DNA of 61,499 nucleotides. Source: a virus. Location of the stretch: IMG/VR virus record IMGVR_UViG_3300031215_000016, positions 1-61,499 of that record; one strand, 5' to 3'. Of this stretch, positions 5,836-14,752 are shown one piece after another. The notes under the pieces were generated by a model. That model was not told where the DNA came from. It ran no database searches and saw nothing but the letters and a program-made list of their open reading frames with translations. The position numbers were made by a program, and so were the translations under genes. Each line of letters begins with the position of its first letter. The first letter of the stretch is position 1.

Positions 5836-7662
5836 TTATGATATTAGTCTGTTCATTTTCTTTGCTACATACTTACCTAGCATGTTCGGCAATTCTTCTA
5901 AGTCGGTAAATTTTATATAGTTGCTAAACATCTTCTCAGAAGACACCGAATTGTCAATCGCTATTTGGATGATTTCTGTTCCACTATTTTCAATCTCCTT
6001 AACACATTTTCTAGTGTGCGCTACTGCTTCTTCGCCACTATATCCCGAAGATTGTGGGTCTCCATCTGATATTATTATGTATAGAAAGTTATCACCTATT
6101 TTTCTCTTAGCTATTTTGTGGACTTCTTTTATTGCATCGCCATCCCTGTTGTTATATTTGGCTCTAACGTTTCCAAGCGAGTAAGGGTTTTTTGTTTGAT
6201 TTCCTTCGCAATAAACACTTATATTAAGTGGGTACTTTGACGGTTCAGTAGGAGCTGTTAAATCCGATGTGTGCCCGTATATGTAATGGTCTATTGCAGG
6301 AATATCTTTAAATGCCTCGTTTAGTGCTATCGCGGCTGCTTTCGCATTTTTTATTCTACTTCCGTGCATAGAGCCACTCTCATCAATAAGCAGAACAACG
6401 CTTAGTTTCTTAGACTCCTGGTTGTGTCTTTTTTTGTACACATTGGGCGAGCCTGATATTACTTTTACTGGATTGCTTAAATCTAGCTTACCTGAGTTTT
6501 GAGAACTTAGGTCGTAAGCCCTGACTTTTCTGAATTTGTTGAATACGTATTTTAGTCTATTTACTACTGAAGATATAGAATTCCTGGTGTTATGATACTC
6601 TACGTAATTATCTTGTGGTTCGTTGTACAACAATTCGTAATCACCTTCACTGTTCTCTGAGTCATGCGGATGTTTTTTGTAGTCTTCACCCTTTTCGCTT
6701 TCTTCTTCTTTGTCGGGGTCTTCCCCACCACCACTGTCTGATGTTTCTGGGGCTTCTCCTTTAGGTGTGCCACCTATTTCTGGGTCTTCATCGTCCATTT
6801 CCATAGGTTGATATTTAGAAACCATCTCTTTCACACCTTCAACTAATCTAATAAGGTCTTCGGGGCTTAAATCCTCGGGGATGTGGTTTTCTAATTTTAG
6901 GAATATAGTCATAGCTAAATCCTGAGCATCTTTTACAGTGTCTATTGGGGAAGACATAGTGTCCTTTACAAACTCTAAAAAAGACATATTGTAAGCCATG
7001 TTAGCCAAATCTTGGTTTTTATGCGGCCTTAAAACATCGTAAAGAATAGTGATTAATTCATCTAGCTTGCTGTTATACTTGGGTGCGGATTCCCTGTCTA
7101 TATTTGCGTAGTAATGAGAGCAGAACATTAAGTGCCTAAAGTGTCTAGGTTTGTGCTCTTTTATTTTCTGCTCAATTCTAACGTCCTCAATTATATTTAA
7201 AACAGTTTTGTATATGCCTGTTTTGCTGTTACCAAATCTGTCAGCAACAGACTTTAGGTGTGGGCCTAAATTGTGCATTTCGCTGTAAAGTATGTGAGCA
7301 CTTTCGTGAACACCTAAACCAAGGACTGCGGAGTAAGAGTAGCCAAAGCCCGAAGTTTCTGACGACCTAAAAGGGGCTAAGGCTACTTGTACTTTCTCTC
7401 CATCTGTTAAGCTATCCCTGTCGTGGAAGACAAAGTATTTCTTCTTAACTTTTTTATCAATAAGTCCTGTGCACATTCTTATGCAGTCTCTTTTGGTTTT
7501 GCTAATGGCCAACCGAGTATTTAACTTTTCGCTTTTAAAGTAAGGTATCGGTACGTGACTAGGTAGGTCGTGTTCGGGGATTACCGAAAAATCTACTAAA
7601 CCAATATGCTCTTCGTAAAAGCTATCTATATCTGATTTTATATCCTCAAGTTCTGTTAACAT
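5836..7662 (-). CDS. CobT-like VWA protein with an N-terminal HExxH metallopeptidase-like domain
   Basis: The N-terminal half carries HESAH (119-123) followed by NIIEDVRIE (156-164), the arrangement of metallopeptidase-like domains found in some VWA proteins. A very acidic, low-complexity linker follows (about 287-345). The C-terminal VWA domain has a complete MIDAS motif, DESGS (Asp427), and later SDGDP. Such proteins pair with MoxR/CobS-type AAA+ ATPases to remodel or metallate partner proteins. The AAA+ partner is the gene immediately upstream (two bases apart). CobS/CobT homologues are known in phages, but their substrates are mostly unknown. A true cobalt chelatase role is unlikely without the large subunit. 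Confidence 0.8.
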   Translation of the reverse strand: MLTELEDIKSDIDSFYEEHIGLVDFSVIPEHDLPSHVPIPYFKSEKLNTRLAISKTKRDCIRMCTGLIDKKVKKKYFVFHDRDSLTDGEKVQVALAPFRSSETSGFGYSYSAVLGLGVHESAHILYSEMHNLGPHLKSVADRFGNSKTGIYKTVLNIIEDVRIEQKIKEHKPRHFRHLMFCSHYYANIDRESAPKYNSKLDELITILYDVLRPHKNQDLANMAYNMSFLEFVKDTMSSPIDTVKDAQDLAMTIFLKLENHIPEDLSPEDLIRLVEGVKEMVSKYQPMEMDDEDPEIGGTPKGEAPETSDSGGGEDPDKEEESEKGEDYKKHPHDSENSEGDYELLYNEPQDNYVEYHNTRNSISSVVNRLKYVFNKFRKVRAYDLSSQNSGKLDLSNPVKVISGSPNVYKKRHNQESKKLSVVLLIDESGSMHGSRIKNAKAAAIALNEAFKDIPAIDHYIYGHTSDLTAPTEPSKYPLNISVYCEGNQTKNPYSLGNVRAKYNNRDGDAIKEVHKIAKRKIGDNFLYIIISDGDPQSSGYSGEEAVAHTRKCVKEIENSGTEIIQIAIDNSVSSEKMFSNYIKFTDLEELPNMLGKYVAKKMNRLIS

Positions 7663-7664
7663 AA

Positions 7665-9110
7665 TTAAGATTTTTGAGATAGGGTTTCTATTTCGATTTC
7701 AAACTCCTCGGAAAGTTCTTTAGGAACTCTCGGCATTAGGTAAGACTTGCATGCCTTTTCTACACTAAAACCACCAACAACTCTAGTTGTTATAACCTTT
7801 GTGGCTCGTATTGATGGCACATAGTCGTACTCTTTTTCTAGGCAAAGGCTCCTTATTTCTTGGATTATGTTAACAATCGTGTTACATATAGGGTCTGACA
7901 GAGAACCCTTAGAAACATGCTTAACAATAGCCAACTCTACTTCCTTTTTGGGGTAATCAAACTCTATTATGTACATGCGTTCTCTAAGGGCCTCATCAAT
8001 ATTGCTAGTACCTGAGTACTTACCACCAATGTTAGCAGTACCAAAGAACACAGTGCCTTTACCAACTTTGAACTTTTTGTCGGTCGCTTTATAAGCAATA
8101 GGTATTGTTACAGTTCTCCTATCGTCAAGTATCGGGAATAATATGTTGCTTGCGTTCGGGTCAATCCTATTGATTTCGTCACAAAGAACTACTGTGTTTT
8201 CCTTTTTACAGAAAGATGCGAACGGGGCCAAAGAAAAATTAGATGCTCCGTCAAGAAGGGTTAGTTGGCCAAGCAAACCTGATACGGGGTCTGTCATGGT
8301 GCTCATATCTACGTATTCGTAGTTCATGCCTATCTTTCTAGCTAGGTGCTCAATAACTGTTGTTTTTCCAACACCGGAAGGGCCAGTAATTAATGTGGGT
8401 ATATTTTGAAGAGCATTGAAAACTAAGTCGCTCCAAATATCCTTCTCTACAAGGATGTTGTCGTCCTCAAGATTTGGTGTGCTTAGCTTTTTGTCGGTCT
8501 CTATGCGGTGCAGAACTGAACCTGGGGGGGAAGAAGAAGCGATTGTATTTATGACATCCTTAAACACGTAAGTTTCGGGCATATCATCCATTGATGTTTT
8601 TCCCTGAGTTTGCAAATCTAATTCGATTGCTTGGTTCCAAATAACCATATTCTTAAATATGGGAAGATACCTAGAGGACATCTCGTCAATTTTGGGTGTG
8701 TCAAGAAGGGGAGTAAAATTGTTATCCTCTGTAACTAAGTAAGAATGGTCACTGTCTATTCTAATACTACCCTTAGATATGTTTTCCTCTAAATCCTTTC
8801 TATCTATTAAGGTTAGAATTGTTTTTGGCCCGTCTATACACTTAGGCTTTATAATTTCTGTAAGAGATATATCGCAATTTGTGGGGTAGCTATTAACCTG
8901 AGCCACAATGGGGTATTCAAAAATATAATCTACTTTATCACCTATTTTTTTGATACTAACGTTTGCATATTGAAAGGGGCGAACTTCCCACTTTGGTAGC
9001 CAACGGGCATCTTGCCTATCTTGAAGAACAACCAATATAGGTGTTTTATTTAAGAGTATTTTTTTGGCCCTCTTTGCAGCCACGGGTACTACCTTATTTA
9101 TTGTCGGCAT
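7665..9110 (-). CDS. MoxR/CobS-like AAA+ ATPase
   Basis: An unrecognised N-terminal region of about 220 residues precedes the AAA+ core, which has Walker A GPSGVGKT (243-250), Walker B VVLCDEINRID (Asp311-Glu312), a sensor-1 FFGTANIGG segment, and the arginine-finger region EALRERMYIIEF. It is the MoxR partner of the VWA protein encoded directly downstream. The gene follows a 77-base gap that contains the ATATTAGTA promoter-like element, so it probably begins a transcript. Confidence 0.85.
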   Translation of the reverse strand: MPTINKVVPVAAKRAKKILLNKTPILVVLQDRQDARWLPKWEVRPFQYANVSIKKIGDKVDYIFEYPIVAQVNSYPTNCDISLTEIIKPKCIDGPKTILTLIDRKDLEENISKGSIRIDSDHSYLVTEDNNFTPLLDTPKIDEMSSRYLPIFKNMVIWNQAIELDLQTQGKTSMDDMPETYVFKDVINTIASSSPPGSVLHRIETDKKLSTPNLEDDNILVEKDIWSDLVFNALQNIPTLITGPSGVGKTTVIEHLARKIGMNYEYVDMSTMTDPVSGLLGQLTLLDGASNFSLAPFASFCKKENTVVLCDEINRIDPNASNILFPILDDRRTVTIPIAYKATDKKFKVGKGTVFFGTANIGGKYSGTSNIDEALRERMYIIEFDYPKKEVELAIVKHVSKGSLSDPICNTIVNIIQEIRSLCLEKEYDYVPSIRATKVITTRVVGGFSVEKACKSYLMPRVPKELSEEFEIEIETLSQKS

Positions 9111-9140
9111 TTGTCAGAAACTTTAATTTGTTAGTTATTT

Positions 9141-9160
9141 TGTTACACTACTAATATAGG
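9141..9160 (-). promoter_or_regulatory. Candidate promoter element ahead of the AAA+/VWA genes
   Basis: On the minus strand this reads CCTATATTAGTAGTGTAACA, 31 to 50 bases upstream of the AAA+ ATG. A closely related ATATTAGTA or TATTATAGTA element stands ahead of the SSB gene and the acidic-protein gene. It could be a phage-specific -10 type box. It does not match the TAnnTTTG box. Confidence 0.3.
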
Positions 9161-9187
9161 GAAGAAAAAGTGTTTAAAAAAAATTTC

Positions 9188-9391
9188 TTAAAACCTTAAT
9201 TCTAGCGGAACTCTGTTGTTCATTTTGTGACAAAGAGTTTCTATCCTGTCTTTGCTGCGGCACTTGCTTCTTGTTTTTTTATGCAGTCTACTACTGTTAT
9301 TAGGCATAAACACCTCAACAAGTTTGTATTCTTTTTCTGTCGGCTTTACAATGTACTTTACTTTTAAAATGCCTTTGGTTGGTACTCTCAT
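9188..9391 (-). CDS. Hypothetical basic protein (67 aa)
   Basis: A short Lys/Arg-rich protein beginning MRVPTKGILKVKY, with no recognised family. It overlaps the end of the upstream nuclease-like gene by 4 bases (ATGA type), so it is likely expressed from the same transcript. The charge suggests nucleic-acid contact, but nothing more can be said. Confidence 0.55.
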   Translation of the reverse strand: MRVPTKGILKVKYIVKPTEKEYKLVEVFMPNNSSRLHKKTRSKCRSKDRIETLCHKMNNRVPLELRF

Positions 9392-9729
9392 TTCTCTGTT
9401 TTGAATTTATTGACGATAGCTTCTAGGTCACTTAGTTTTATTACCGCTAATTCTAAATCGTCATTTTCAAACTCTATAACGAAAGACGGCATTTGAGTTA
9501 CCTTTGTTCTTGATTCTAGTTTTCTCCACTCTTCTACGGTTAGTCTGTAACCCTTTCCATAGGTTATTTTAGCTTCTATACTTACATCAGCACTAACGAC
9601 ATCGTTTTCTCCGAACGTGGCGCCAGAGTTAATCGTCTTGTTTGCTTTGAACTTGTTAGCTAAAGAAGTTTCTTGCTTGTCAGACCTCTCTCTAGTTGTC
9701 TTTTCTTTGAACCATTTTGGCTTGCTCAT
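9388..9729 (-). CDS. Small PD-(D/E)XK nuclease, Hjc-like
   Basis: In 113 residues it shows RSDKQETSLANKF (Glu20), NSGATFGENDVV (Asp43), SIEAKITYGKGYRLT with Glu52 and Lys54 as the ExK pair, and an MPSFVIEF strand. That is the compact core of Holliday-junction-resolvase-like nucleases. It lies directly downstream of the RecA-like gene (7-base gap), consistent with a role in recombination. It resembles the product of 3569-3985 in fold but not closely in sequence. Confidence 0.65.
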   Translation of the reverse strand: MSKPKWFKEKTTRERSDKQETSLANKFKANKTINSGATFGENDVVSADVSIEAKITYGKGYRLTVEEWRKLESRTKVTQMPSFVIEFENDDLELAVIKLSDLEAIVNKFKTEK

Positions 9730-9736
9730 ACCACTA

Positions 9737-10879
9737 TTATAAGGAATGTATTTTAGGAATTTCTGCGTAAATTTCGTCCTCTAATATTTCGTAGTACTCG
9801 CTGCTAAGTATTTTGTCAACGAAAGCATCAAACCCTTGTATCTTTAGGTCTTGGTATGAAAACCAACCACCAGCTCTTTTTATAAAACCTAAAGTAGAAG
9901 CAACTTCAATCATCTGTGAAGGTATATCAATAGTGTTAGCTTTTTGAGTTCCTGTGGGTTGTAGGTTATAAAAATATGAAGACTTTAGACCTCTCACACC
10001 AAGTTTATTTTTTAAGCATGTAAGACTTACAGAATAACCTGAGTAGTTAAGAGGGGTTTCTTTGTTTTCGGCAGACTCAAATTTGAGGGCGTTAAACCTA
10101 ATTGATATGGTTTTGGCGAGCTTTAATTGATTTCCATTTTTTATTTGCTCAGGGTTGCCCATAGAAAATCCAACCTTTTCATAAGCACTGTTTATCATCA
10201 TAAGTGTGCCGCACTTTTCTGGGTTTTTATTTATGGCGTTTTGAAGCTTTCTAACGGATTTGTTCCAAAACCTAGCAGTAGAACTCATTTGGTCTTTTTC
10301 CATGCTGTTCTCTACCTCTGTCTTGTCTCCTATAGCGCTCATAGAGTCAAAAACGACTAAGGAGTTGCTAGGGTCTCCTAAAAGTAGCTCAGTAATGTCT
10401 ACCGCTTGCTCTAAGCTTTGCGGCATTATGTGGATTAAATTGTCATTGTCTATTCCGTGTTTTTCCCCCCAACTTTTCGTGTAAGTTCCCTCAACATCAA
10501 CTAAAGCACAGGTTTTTGTGTTTTTTGGATTTTCCTGCAATGACCACCTTCCTGGCAACCAATCTATTTTTTGAAACTGAGATATTGCCTTATATGCCGA
10601 TAAAGACTTGGTTGATGAAAAAGCACCGAAATGCTCAATTATCCTTCCTACCGGTATAAAATTAGTTATGTAGTCTAGTGCCGGTAATCCGTAAGGAACC
10701 TTAAAAACGTTAGCTGTCTCCGAAGCTATACTCACTACATCTGCACCGCAATGCTTGTTTATATCCGTAATGAGTTTCTTTAGGTCATTTTTTTTCTTAG
10801 TTTTACTAGGGCTGTCTGAAGAAATTGCAACTGATTTTTTAGAGGTTGATTTTTTGTCGGAAGTCTTTTTTGTTGGCAT
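9737..10879 (-). CDS. RecA-like recombinase
   Basis: The 380 residues align with the RecA core: VPYGLPALDYITN, VGRIIEHFGAFSSTKS (degenerate Walker A at 85-92, where the usual Gly before Lys is Thr), the NSLVVFDSMSAI Walker B strand, and later KNKLGVRG. A basic, disordered N-terminal tail of about 35 residues contains SSDSP (20-24). The gene starts inside the 3' end of the polymerase gene (41-base overlap). It probably catalyses strand exchange in replication and repair. The Walker A change could lower ATPase activity. Confidence 0.85.
   Translation of the reverse strand: MPTKKTSDKKSTSKKSVAISSDSPSKTKKKNDLKKLITDINKHCGADVVSIASETANVFKVPYGLPALDYITNFIPVGRIIEHFGAFSSTKSLSAYKAISQFQKIDWLPGRWSLQENPKNTKTCALVDVEGTYTKSWGEKHGIDNDNLIHIMPQSLEQAVDITELLLGDPSNSLVVFDSMSAIGDKTEVENSMEKDQMSSTARFWNKSVRKLQNAINKNPEKCGTLMMINSAYEKVGFSMGNPEQIKNGNQLKLAKTISIRFNALKFESAENKETPLNYSGYSVSLTCLKNKLGVRGLKSSYFYNLQPTGTQKANTIDIPSQMIEVASTLGFIKRAGGWFSYQDLKIQGFDAFVDKILSSEYYEILEDEIYAEIPKIHSL
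10809..10823 (-). repeat. 15-base dispersed repeat, copy 1 (encodes SSDSP in RecA)
   Basis: On the minus strand TTCTTCAGACAGCCC, identical to copies at 13476-13490 and 20378-20392. All three are read in the same frame and encode SSDSP in a disordered segment. A 12-base version (TTCTTCAGACAG) abuts the ATG at 50858, and a 10-base version lies at 42111-42120. Confidence 0.7.
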
Positions 10880-12734
10880 GTAGTATGTAATTTATTTTAA
10901 ACGGGTTAACTCTATTCTTAAACAAATGTCTTTGGTTGTTGGAGTCGTCTTTACCTTCACCATAACTATTAACAACGTTGGGTTTGGCAGAAAATTTACT
11001 TCTCATTTCTATGGCGTTTTCCATATTGAATTGAACAACCTTACAAACTTCTTCTACGTGGTCTAGGTTGGTTACGTCAACACCCAGTTCGTCATGCACA
11101 GATAAAACGACAGTAGCGGATAGGTTTCTCTTTTTTATCTCTCTAAATATCTTGACCATGGCCATTTTAACTTGAATAGCTGCGGAACCCTGTATACTAG
11201 TGTTCACGGCTCTTCTTAAACAAGCGTTTCTAAACTTCTTATTGTCTATGTCAGGAAATCTTCTAATGGCTCCCATCGGGGTTCTGATGTACTTGTTTCT
11301 TATAGCAAAAGCTTCAACCGCATTTTTCCATGGCAATAACTTAGGAAAGGCATTATAATATTTTTTAATATAGCTCTCAGCAACCGCAACACTAACTCTT
11401 AGTAAGGATGCTAGATTTGATATTGACAGCCCATAGAATATACCAAAACCAACGGCTTTAGCATCTTTTCTGGTGATGTCACACATATCAGCTACCCATT
11501 GGTGTATGTCTTCTCTCCTCTCAAAAACGGCCAACATGTTTTCGTCTCTGGAAGCGTGAGCAGCTATTGCATATTCTTGAGCATCGAAGTCACACATTAT
11601 AAGTCGGCCCCCCTTAGTAGGCACGAAGGCGTGTCTTATTCTAAACTTATCGTCAGAAGATAGATTCTGTAAGTTAGGATTGGATGAACTGAATCGTAAA
11701 GTGGATGTACCCGTAGAGTTTAGGTTTCCACGAAGTCTGCCATCAGAATCAATAAGTTTTTGTATGCCTAATGCGTAAGTAGATAGCGCTTTTGAATACT
11801 CTGAGTAAGTGAGTAGATGCTCTGCTATTTTATGGCCTTGAGACCCTAAACTCTTAATTACTTTTTCATCGGTAGCGTATTGACCGCTTTTTGTTCTTCC
11901 CTTATTAGGTAAGCCCATAACTTCAAACAAAACTTTTCCCTTTTGTGCGGGAGAATTTATGTTGAATTCACAACCAGCTTCATCGTATATTTTCTGCTCT
12001 AGCTCGGTTAATTCTTCTTGAATCAAATTAGCGGAGTTGACTAATTCTTGCTTGTCTATTCGTATACCTGTGACTTGCGCTTCTACTAAACACTCAATAA
12101 GGGGTATTTCTACATTCTCGTATATGTTGTAAAGTTTTTTGTCGGCCAAAAGTAAGGGGTGATAATGCTCAAAAAGTAGGTGGGTGTACCAAACGTCTTC
12201 GGCTGCGTATAGCCCTGAGTTTTCTTTGGTTATCTTGCCAGAATCTTGGAGTTTTTTAAAATTTCTTAATATGGTTGCCCACTTGTTCCCAACCATCTCT
12301 TCAAAGCTCTCTTTGTGGATGCCTAAATCTTCATAAACTCTAGTTTCCATTTTAAGCGGTTGGTCAGGGTCGTATAAGTGCATCAGAATTATAGAGTCGT
12401 GCACAAAGTTTATCTTCTTTGTGAACCCCTGACCAATAAGTATGCACCAATCAAATTTAAAATTTTGGCCAGCTATTGGGAAATTTTCAAGTACGGGGTT
12501 AAGAACTTTTATGATTGAAATCATAGGGATGCCTTCAAAAAACACAGACTGAGGAAAAATAGAAACGGCATCATTACCTGGTTGGTAAACAGATATAATC
12601 CAAGCTTCTGCGGAGTAAACGTCTAAGGAAGTGGTTTCTGTGTCTACATAGGTAATGGTGTTGGGGTCTAAACTGTCTACGTAATCTTTTAGCTCAGATA
12701 GCTCGTCTATGTTTCTTATATTTGGTTTCCTCAT
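10839..12734 (-). CDS. DNA polymerase family A (3'-5' exonuclease plus polymerase)
   Basis: The 631-residue replicative polymerase has an N-terminal 3'-5' exonuclease (TYVDTETTSLDV, later GQNFKFDW) and a Pol I-type palm and fingers: SSSNPNLQNL, motif A DFDAQEYAIAAHAS, motif B RKDAKAVGFGIFYG, motif C VHDEL. Motif B keeps Phe at the position where T7 polymerase has Tyr. There is no 5' nuclease domain. I chose the ATG at 12734. A TTG at 12758 would add 8 codons but lies inside the terminator hairpin of the upstream SSB gene. Confidence 0.95.
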   Translation of the reverse strand: MRKPNIRNIDELSELKDYVDSLDPNTITYVDTETTSLDVYSAEAWIISVYQPGNDAVSIFPQSVFFEGIPMISIIKVLNPVLENFPIAGQNFKFDWCILIGQGFTKKINFVHDSIILMHLYDPDQPLKMETRVYEDLGIHKESFEEMVGNKWATILRNFKKLQDSGKITKENSGLYAAEDVWYTHLLFEHYHPLLLADKKLYNIYENVEIPLIECLVEAQVTGIRIDKQELVNSANLIQEELTELEQKIYDEAGCEFNINSPAQKGKVLFEVMGLPNKGRTKSGQYATDEKVIKSLGSQGHKIAEHLLTYSEYSKALSTYALGIQKLIDSDGRLRGNLNSTGTSTLRFSSSNPNLQNLSSDDKFRIRHAFVPTKGGRLIMCDFDAQEYAIAAHASRDENMLAVFERREDIHQWVADMCDITRKDAKAVGFGIFYGLSISNLASLLRVSVAVAESYIKKYYNAFPKLLPWKNAVEAFAIRNKYIRTPMGAIRRFPDIDNKKFRNACLRRAVNTSIQGSAAIQVKMAMVKIFREIKKRNLSATVVLSVHDELGVDVTNLDHVEEVCKVVQFNMENAIEMRSKFSAKPNVVNSYGEGKDDSNNQRHLFKNRVNPFKINYILHANKKDFRQKINL

Positions 12735-12750
12735 GTTGGCTAAATTGAAA

Positions 12751-12780
12751 GCCCCCAAAGTTTAGTAATTCTTTGAGGGC
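12751..12780 (-). terminator. Rho-independent terminator after the SSB gene
   Basis: A 10-bp stem (12751-12760 with 12771-12780, one G-T wobble on the minus strand) with a 10-base loop. On the minus strand it is followed by TTTCAATTT. It lies between the SSB stop (12791) and the polymerase ATG (12734), so SSB expression can be uncoupled from polymerase. Confidence 0.65.
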
Positions 12781-12790
12781 TTTTTTAGAA

Positions 12791-13672
12791 TTAGTATTTT
12801 GCTTCACTGAAACCCATATCTGCGAGTTCTTCATTGCTTTTGGCTGCGTAAACGTCAGCGGTGGCATCTTTTTTAGGTTCAAACTCTATTGGCTCATAAA
12901 CCACGTTGTTTTTGTCCATGGCCATTTCTATGTTGTAAGACGTCTCTTTTCCTGAACCAGAACGAGTAATACCTAAAACAATTTCATCTAGGGCAACCCC
13001 TTTTTTCTTGATAAAAGTATGTATTTGCTTAGCTAGGGTCATACCAGTAACCCATATTTTTTCGATGGGCTCATCCCACTTATGGTCTTCTTTAGCTTTG
13101 TCATAATTACCTCTGTAATCAATAAGCTTAAATGCCACAGCGGTTGTAGATTTTATGCCCTCGTTACACATAAGGCAATTTCTTTGAAAAGATTTTTGGC
13201 AAGGCTCTTTCTGAAAAGAACCGCCAGTCATAATGCTATGAGCTTCAAAGATAAAGGGCTCTTTGTCTAACATTTGAACTTCGGCATACTCACCGTCAGT
13301 CATGTAAAAATCTCTGGGGGTCTGAGCGCGTCTTTCTTTTTCTTTTTCAATCTGTTCATGCTTCTTGTTTAGATACGCCCAACCAGAACCAGAAACACTT
13401 TCTAAACCTTCTTCCTGCTCTTCTAAGCTTGGCTCTTGTTTTGGTGGGGAAGTTTTATTGGCTTTAGTACTTATAGGGCTGTCTGAAGAACTAGCGGCCC
13501 CACGTCTTGAACCTCTACTTGAGGTAGGCTCAGGTCTTCTGCTCGCTCTGTTGGGTATTTGTCTTTCGTTGGTTTCTTCTTGCCCCTCTTCTTGGAATCG
13601 AGGACGTGAACCACGGGTGCTTGTAGCTCTTCTTGGGCTACTGCTTTCTTCTGGTCTTCTTCTTGTTGGCAT
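12791..13672 (-). CDS. Single-stranded DNA-binding protein with a Cys motif
   Basis: A 293-residue phage SSB-type protein. The first 90 residues are Arg/Ser/Glu-rich and disordered and contain SSDSP (62-66). The core begins near RTPRDFYMTDGEYAEVQMLDKEPFIF and has a partial zinc-type motif (Cys158, Cys166, Cys169 in CLMC), followed by OB-like strands. The C-terminus is acidic to neutral and short. It precedes the polymerase gene and follows the primase gene. Assignment rests on domain pattern and context rather than a diagnostic motif, and the long basic N-terminal tail is unusual for an SSB. Confidence 0.65.
   Translation of the reverse strand: MPTRRRPEESSSPRRATSTRGSRPRFQEEGQEETNERQIPNRASRRPEPTSSRGSRRGAASSSDSPISTKANKTSPPKQEPSLEEQEEGLESVSGSGWAYLNKKHEQIEKEKERRAQTPRDFYMTDGEYAEVQMLDKEPFIFEAHSIMTGGSFQKEPCQKSFQRNCLMCNEGIKSTTAVAFKLIDYRGNYDKAKEDHKWDEPIEKIWVTGMTLAKQIHTFIKKKGVALDEIVLGITRSGSGKETSYNIEMAMDKNNVVYEPIEFEPKKDATADVYAAKSNEELADMGFSEAKY
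13476..13490 (-). repeat. 15-base dispersed repeat, copy 2 (encodes SSDSP in SSB)
   Basis: Identical to the copies at 10809-10823 and 20378-20392, in the same frame and the same codons (TCT TCA GAC AGC CC). Confidence 0.7.
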
Positions 13673-13687
13673 TTTTGTTACAATTTA

Positions 13688-13704
13688 TGGTTACTATAAT
13701 ATAC
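13688..13704 (-). promoter_or_regulatory. Candidate promoter element ahead of the SSB gene
   Basis: On the minus strand this reads AGTATATTATAGTAACC, 16 to 32 bases upstream of the SSB ATG. It is closely related to the elements at 9141-9160 and 20558-20570, and the GTAACCA part is shared with the latter. It is probably a phage promoter core, but not proven. Confidence 0.3.
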
Positions 13705-13717
13705 TAAAAATTTTTGG

Positions 13718-14746
13718 TTAAAGATGAACCTTTTTAAAACCTCTGCTGATTAATTTTCTTTTGGATTTTTCTTTTATCTCTTCGTAGTTATCAATGTTTT
13801 CATACATACCCATGCTATACGATAGATAGTCTAGTGCGGAGTAGTATGATTCTTCCCAAGAGTCGAGGTCACAATCGTCTGGGTCTTCCCCCGGATATAC
13901 TATGAAATTGACTTCATAATCAAATTTTAAATAGAAGTGAATAATCTCTTTTGCTATAAAACCTGGGTCATCATTATCAGTCGCAATATAAACTTTTTTT
14001 AGATTTGGAAACTTTTTAGCCAGTCTATTCTTATGGTGTTTTGTGAATTCTGTTCCCAATAGACCAACAACTGCGTAACCTTTATAGTGAGTAGACCAAA
14101 CGTCAGTAAACCCCTCAACGATAGTAATCTCTTCGGTTTTTGGGTCTACTAAGTCTTCCCCATATAAAAACCCAGTCTTGTCAAAATCAGTAGACCAAAT
14201 CTCTTTAAGGCCATCTTTTTTAATGCGTATGAACTGAACGCCACAAACGTTACCACCTTGTATGAATGGGATGTGAATAGTGGGCTTGGGTGGAAGAGAC
14301 TTTTTAATCTCTAAAGGCGATTTTTTAAGCATTTCACCCACTTTAAACTCTTTTAGTTGTTCTGGGCTAAATCCCCTGTCCACGTAATACTGTGGGGGCT
14401 TAGTCGGAATTATACCATCAAAGCTAGTGAGAGAATCTCCATGTGCAGCGTTTACTTTGTTGTAATCCTCAAAGTCTCCCTCGTTAACTGAGATGTTTAC
14501 TGAATCTATCGCATCAAAAGCACTCAAACCAAGTCTGCTGGTTAGGGCGTGCACAAGCGTACCACTACTTTGGCAAGAAAAACAATGATACCAGTTTTCA
14601 TCCTCACTTATAAACATAGAATTTCTGCCTGTACCATCTGTGTGGTTCTCTTCAAAGAAACAACGCATTCTGTATTGGCCTGGGAAAGATATTCTAGGTT
14701 TAGGGTTGTAGTCTTTAAAAATAGTCTCTATGTCTTTTTTAGCCAT
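13718..14746 (-). CDS. DnaG-type DNA primase
   Basis: The 342 residues contain an N-terminal zinc-binding domain (MRCFFEENHTDG ... WYHCFSCQSSG) and a TOPRIM domain with EITIVEGFTDVW (catalytic Glu) and VYIATDNDDPG (the DxD metal site). The protein is shorter than bacterial DnaG and lacks a helicase-binding C-terminal domain, which is common for phages. The DnaB-like helicase and its loader are encoded just upstream. It synthesises RNA primers for lagging-strand replication. Confidence 0.9.
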   Translation of the reverse strand: MAKKDIETIFKDYNPKPRISFPGQYRMRCFFEENHTDGTGRNSMFISEDENWYHCFSCQSSGTLVHALTSRLGLSAFDAIDSVNISVNEGDFEDYNKVNAAHGDSLTSFDGIIPTKPPQYYVDRGFSPEQLKEFKVGEMLKKSPLEIKKSLPPKPTIHIPFIQGGNVCGVQFIRIKKDGLKEIWSTDFDKTGFLYGEDLVDPKTEEITIVEGFTDVWSTHYKGYAVVGLLGTEFTKHHKNRLAKKFPNLKKVYIATDNDDPGFIAKEIIHFYLKFDYEVNFIVYPGEDPDDCDLDSWEESYYSALDYLSYSMGMYENIDNYEEIKEKSKRKLISRGFKKVHL

Positions 14747-14752
14747 GGCAGT

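Noticed and set aside
5836-9110. True cobalamin biosynthesis (cobaltochelatase) genes
   Set aside because: No large chelatase subunit or other cobalamin gene is present. The VWA protein carries an extra metallopeptidase-like domain.
12735-12758. TTG start adding 8 residues to the polymerase
   Set aside because: The codon lies inside the terminator hairpin of the SSB gene, and an ATG with MRKPNIRN follows at 12734.
12694-12882. 62-codon minus-strand frame between SSB and polymerase
   Set aside because: It overlaps the SSB C-terminus in another frame and crosses the terminator hairpin.
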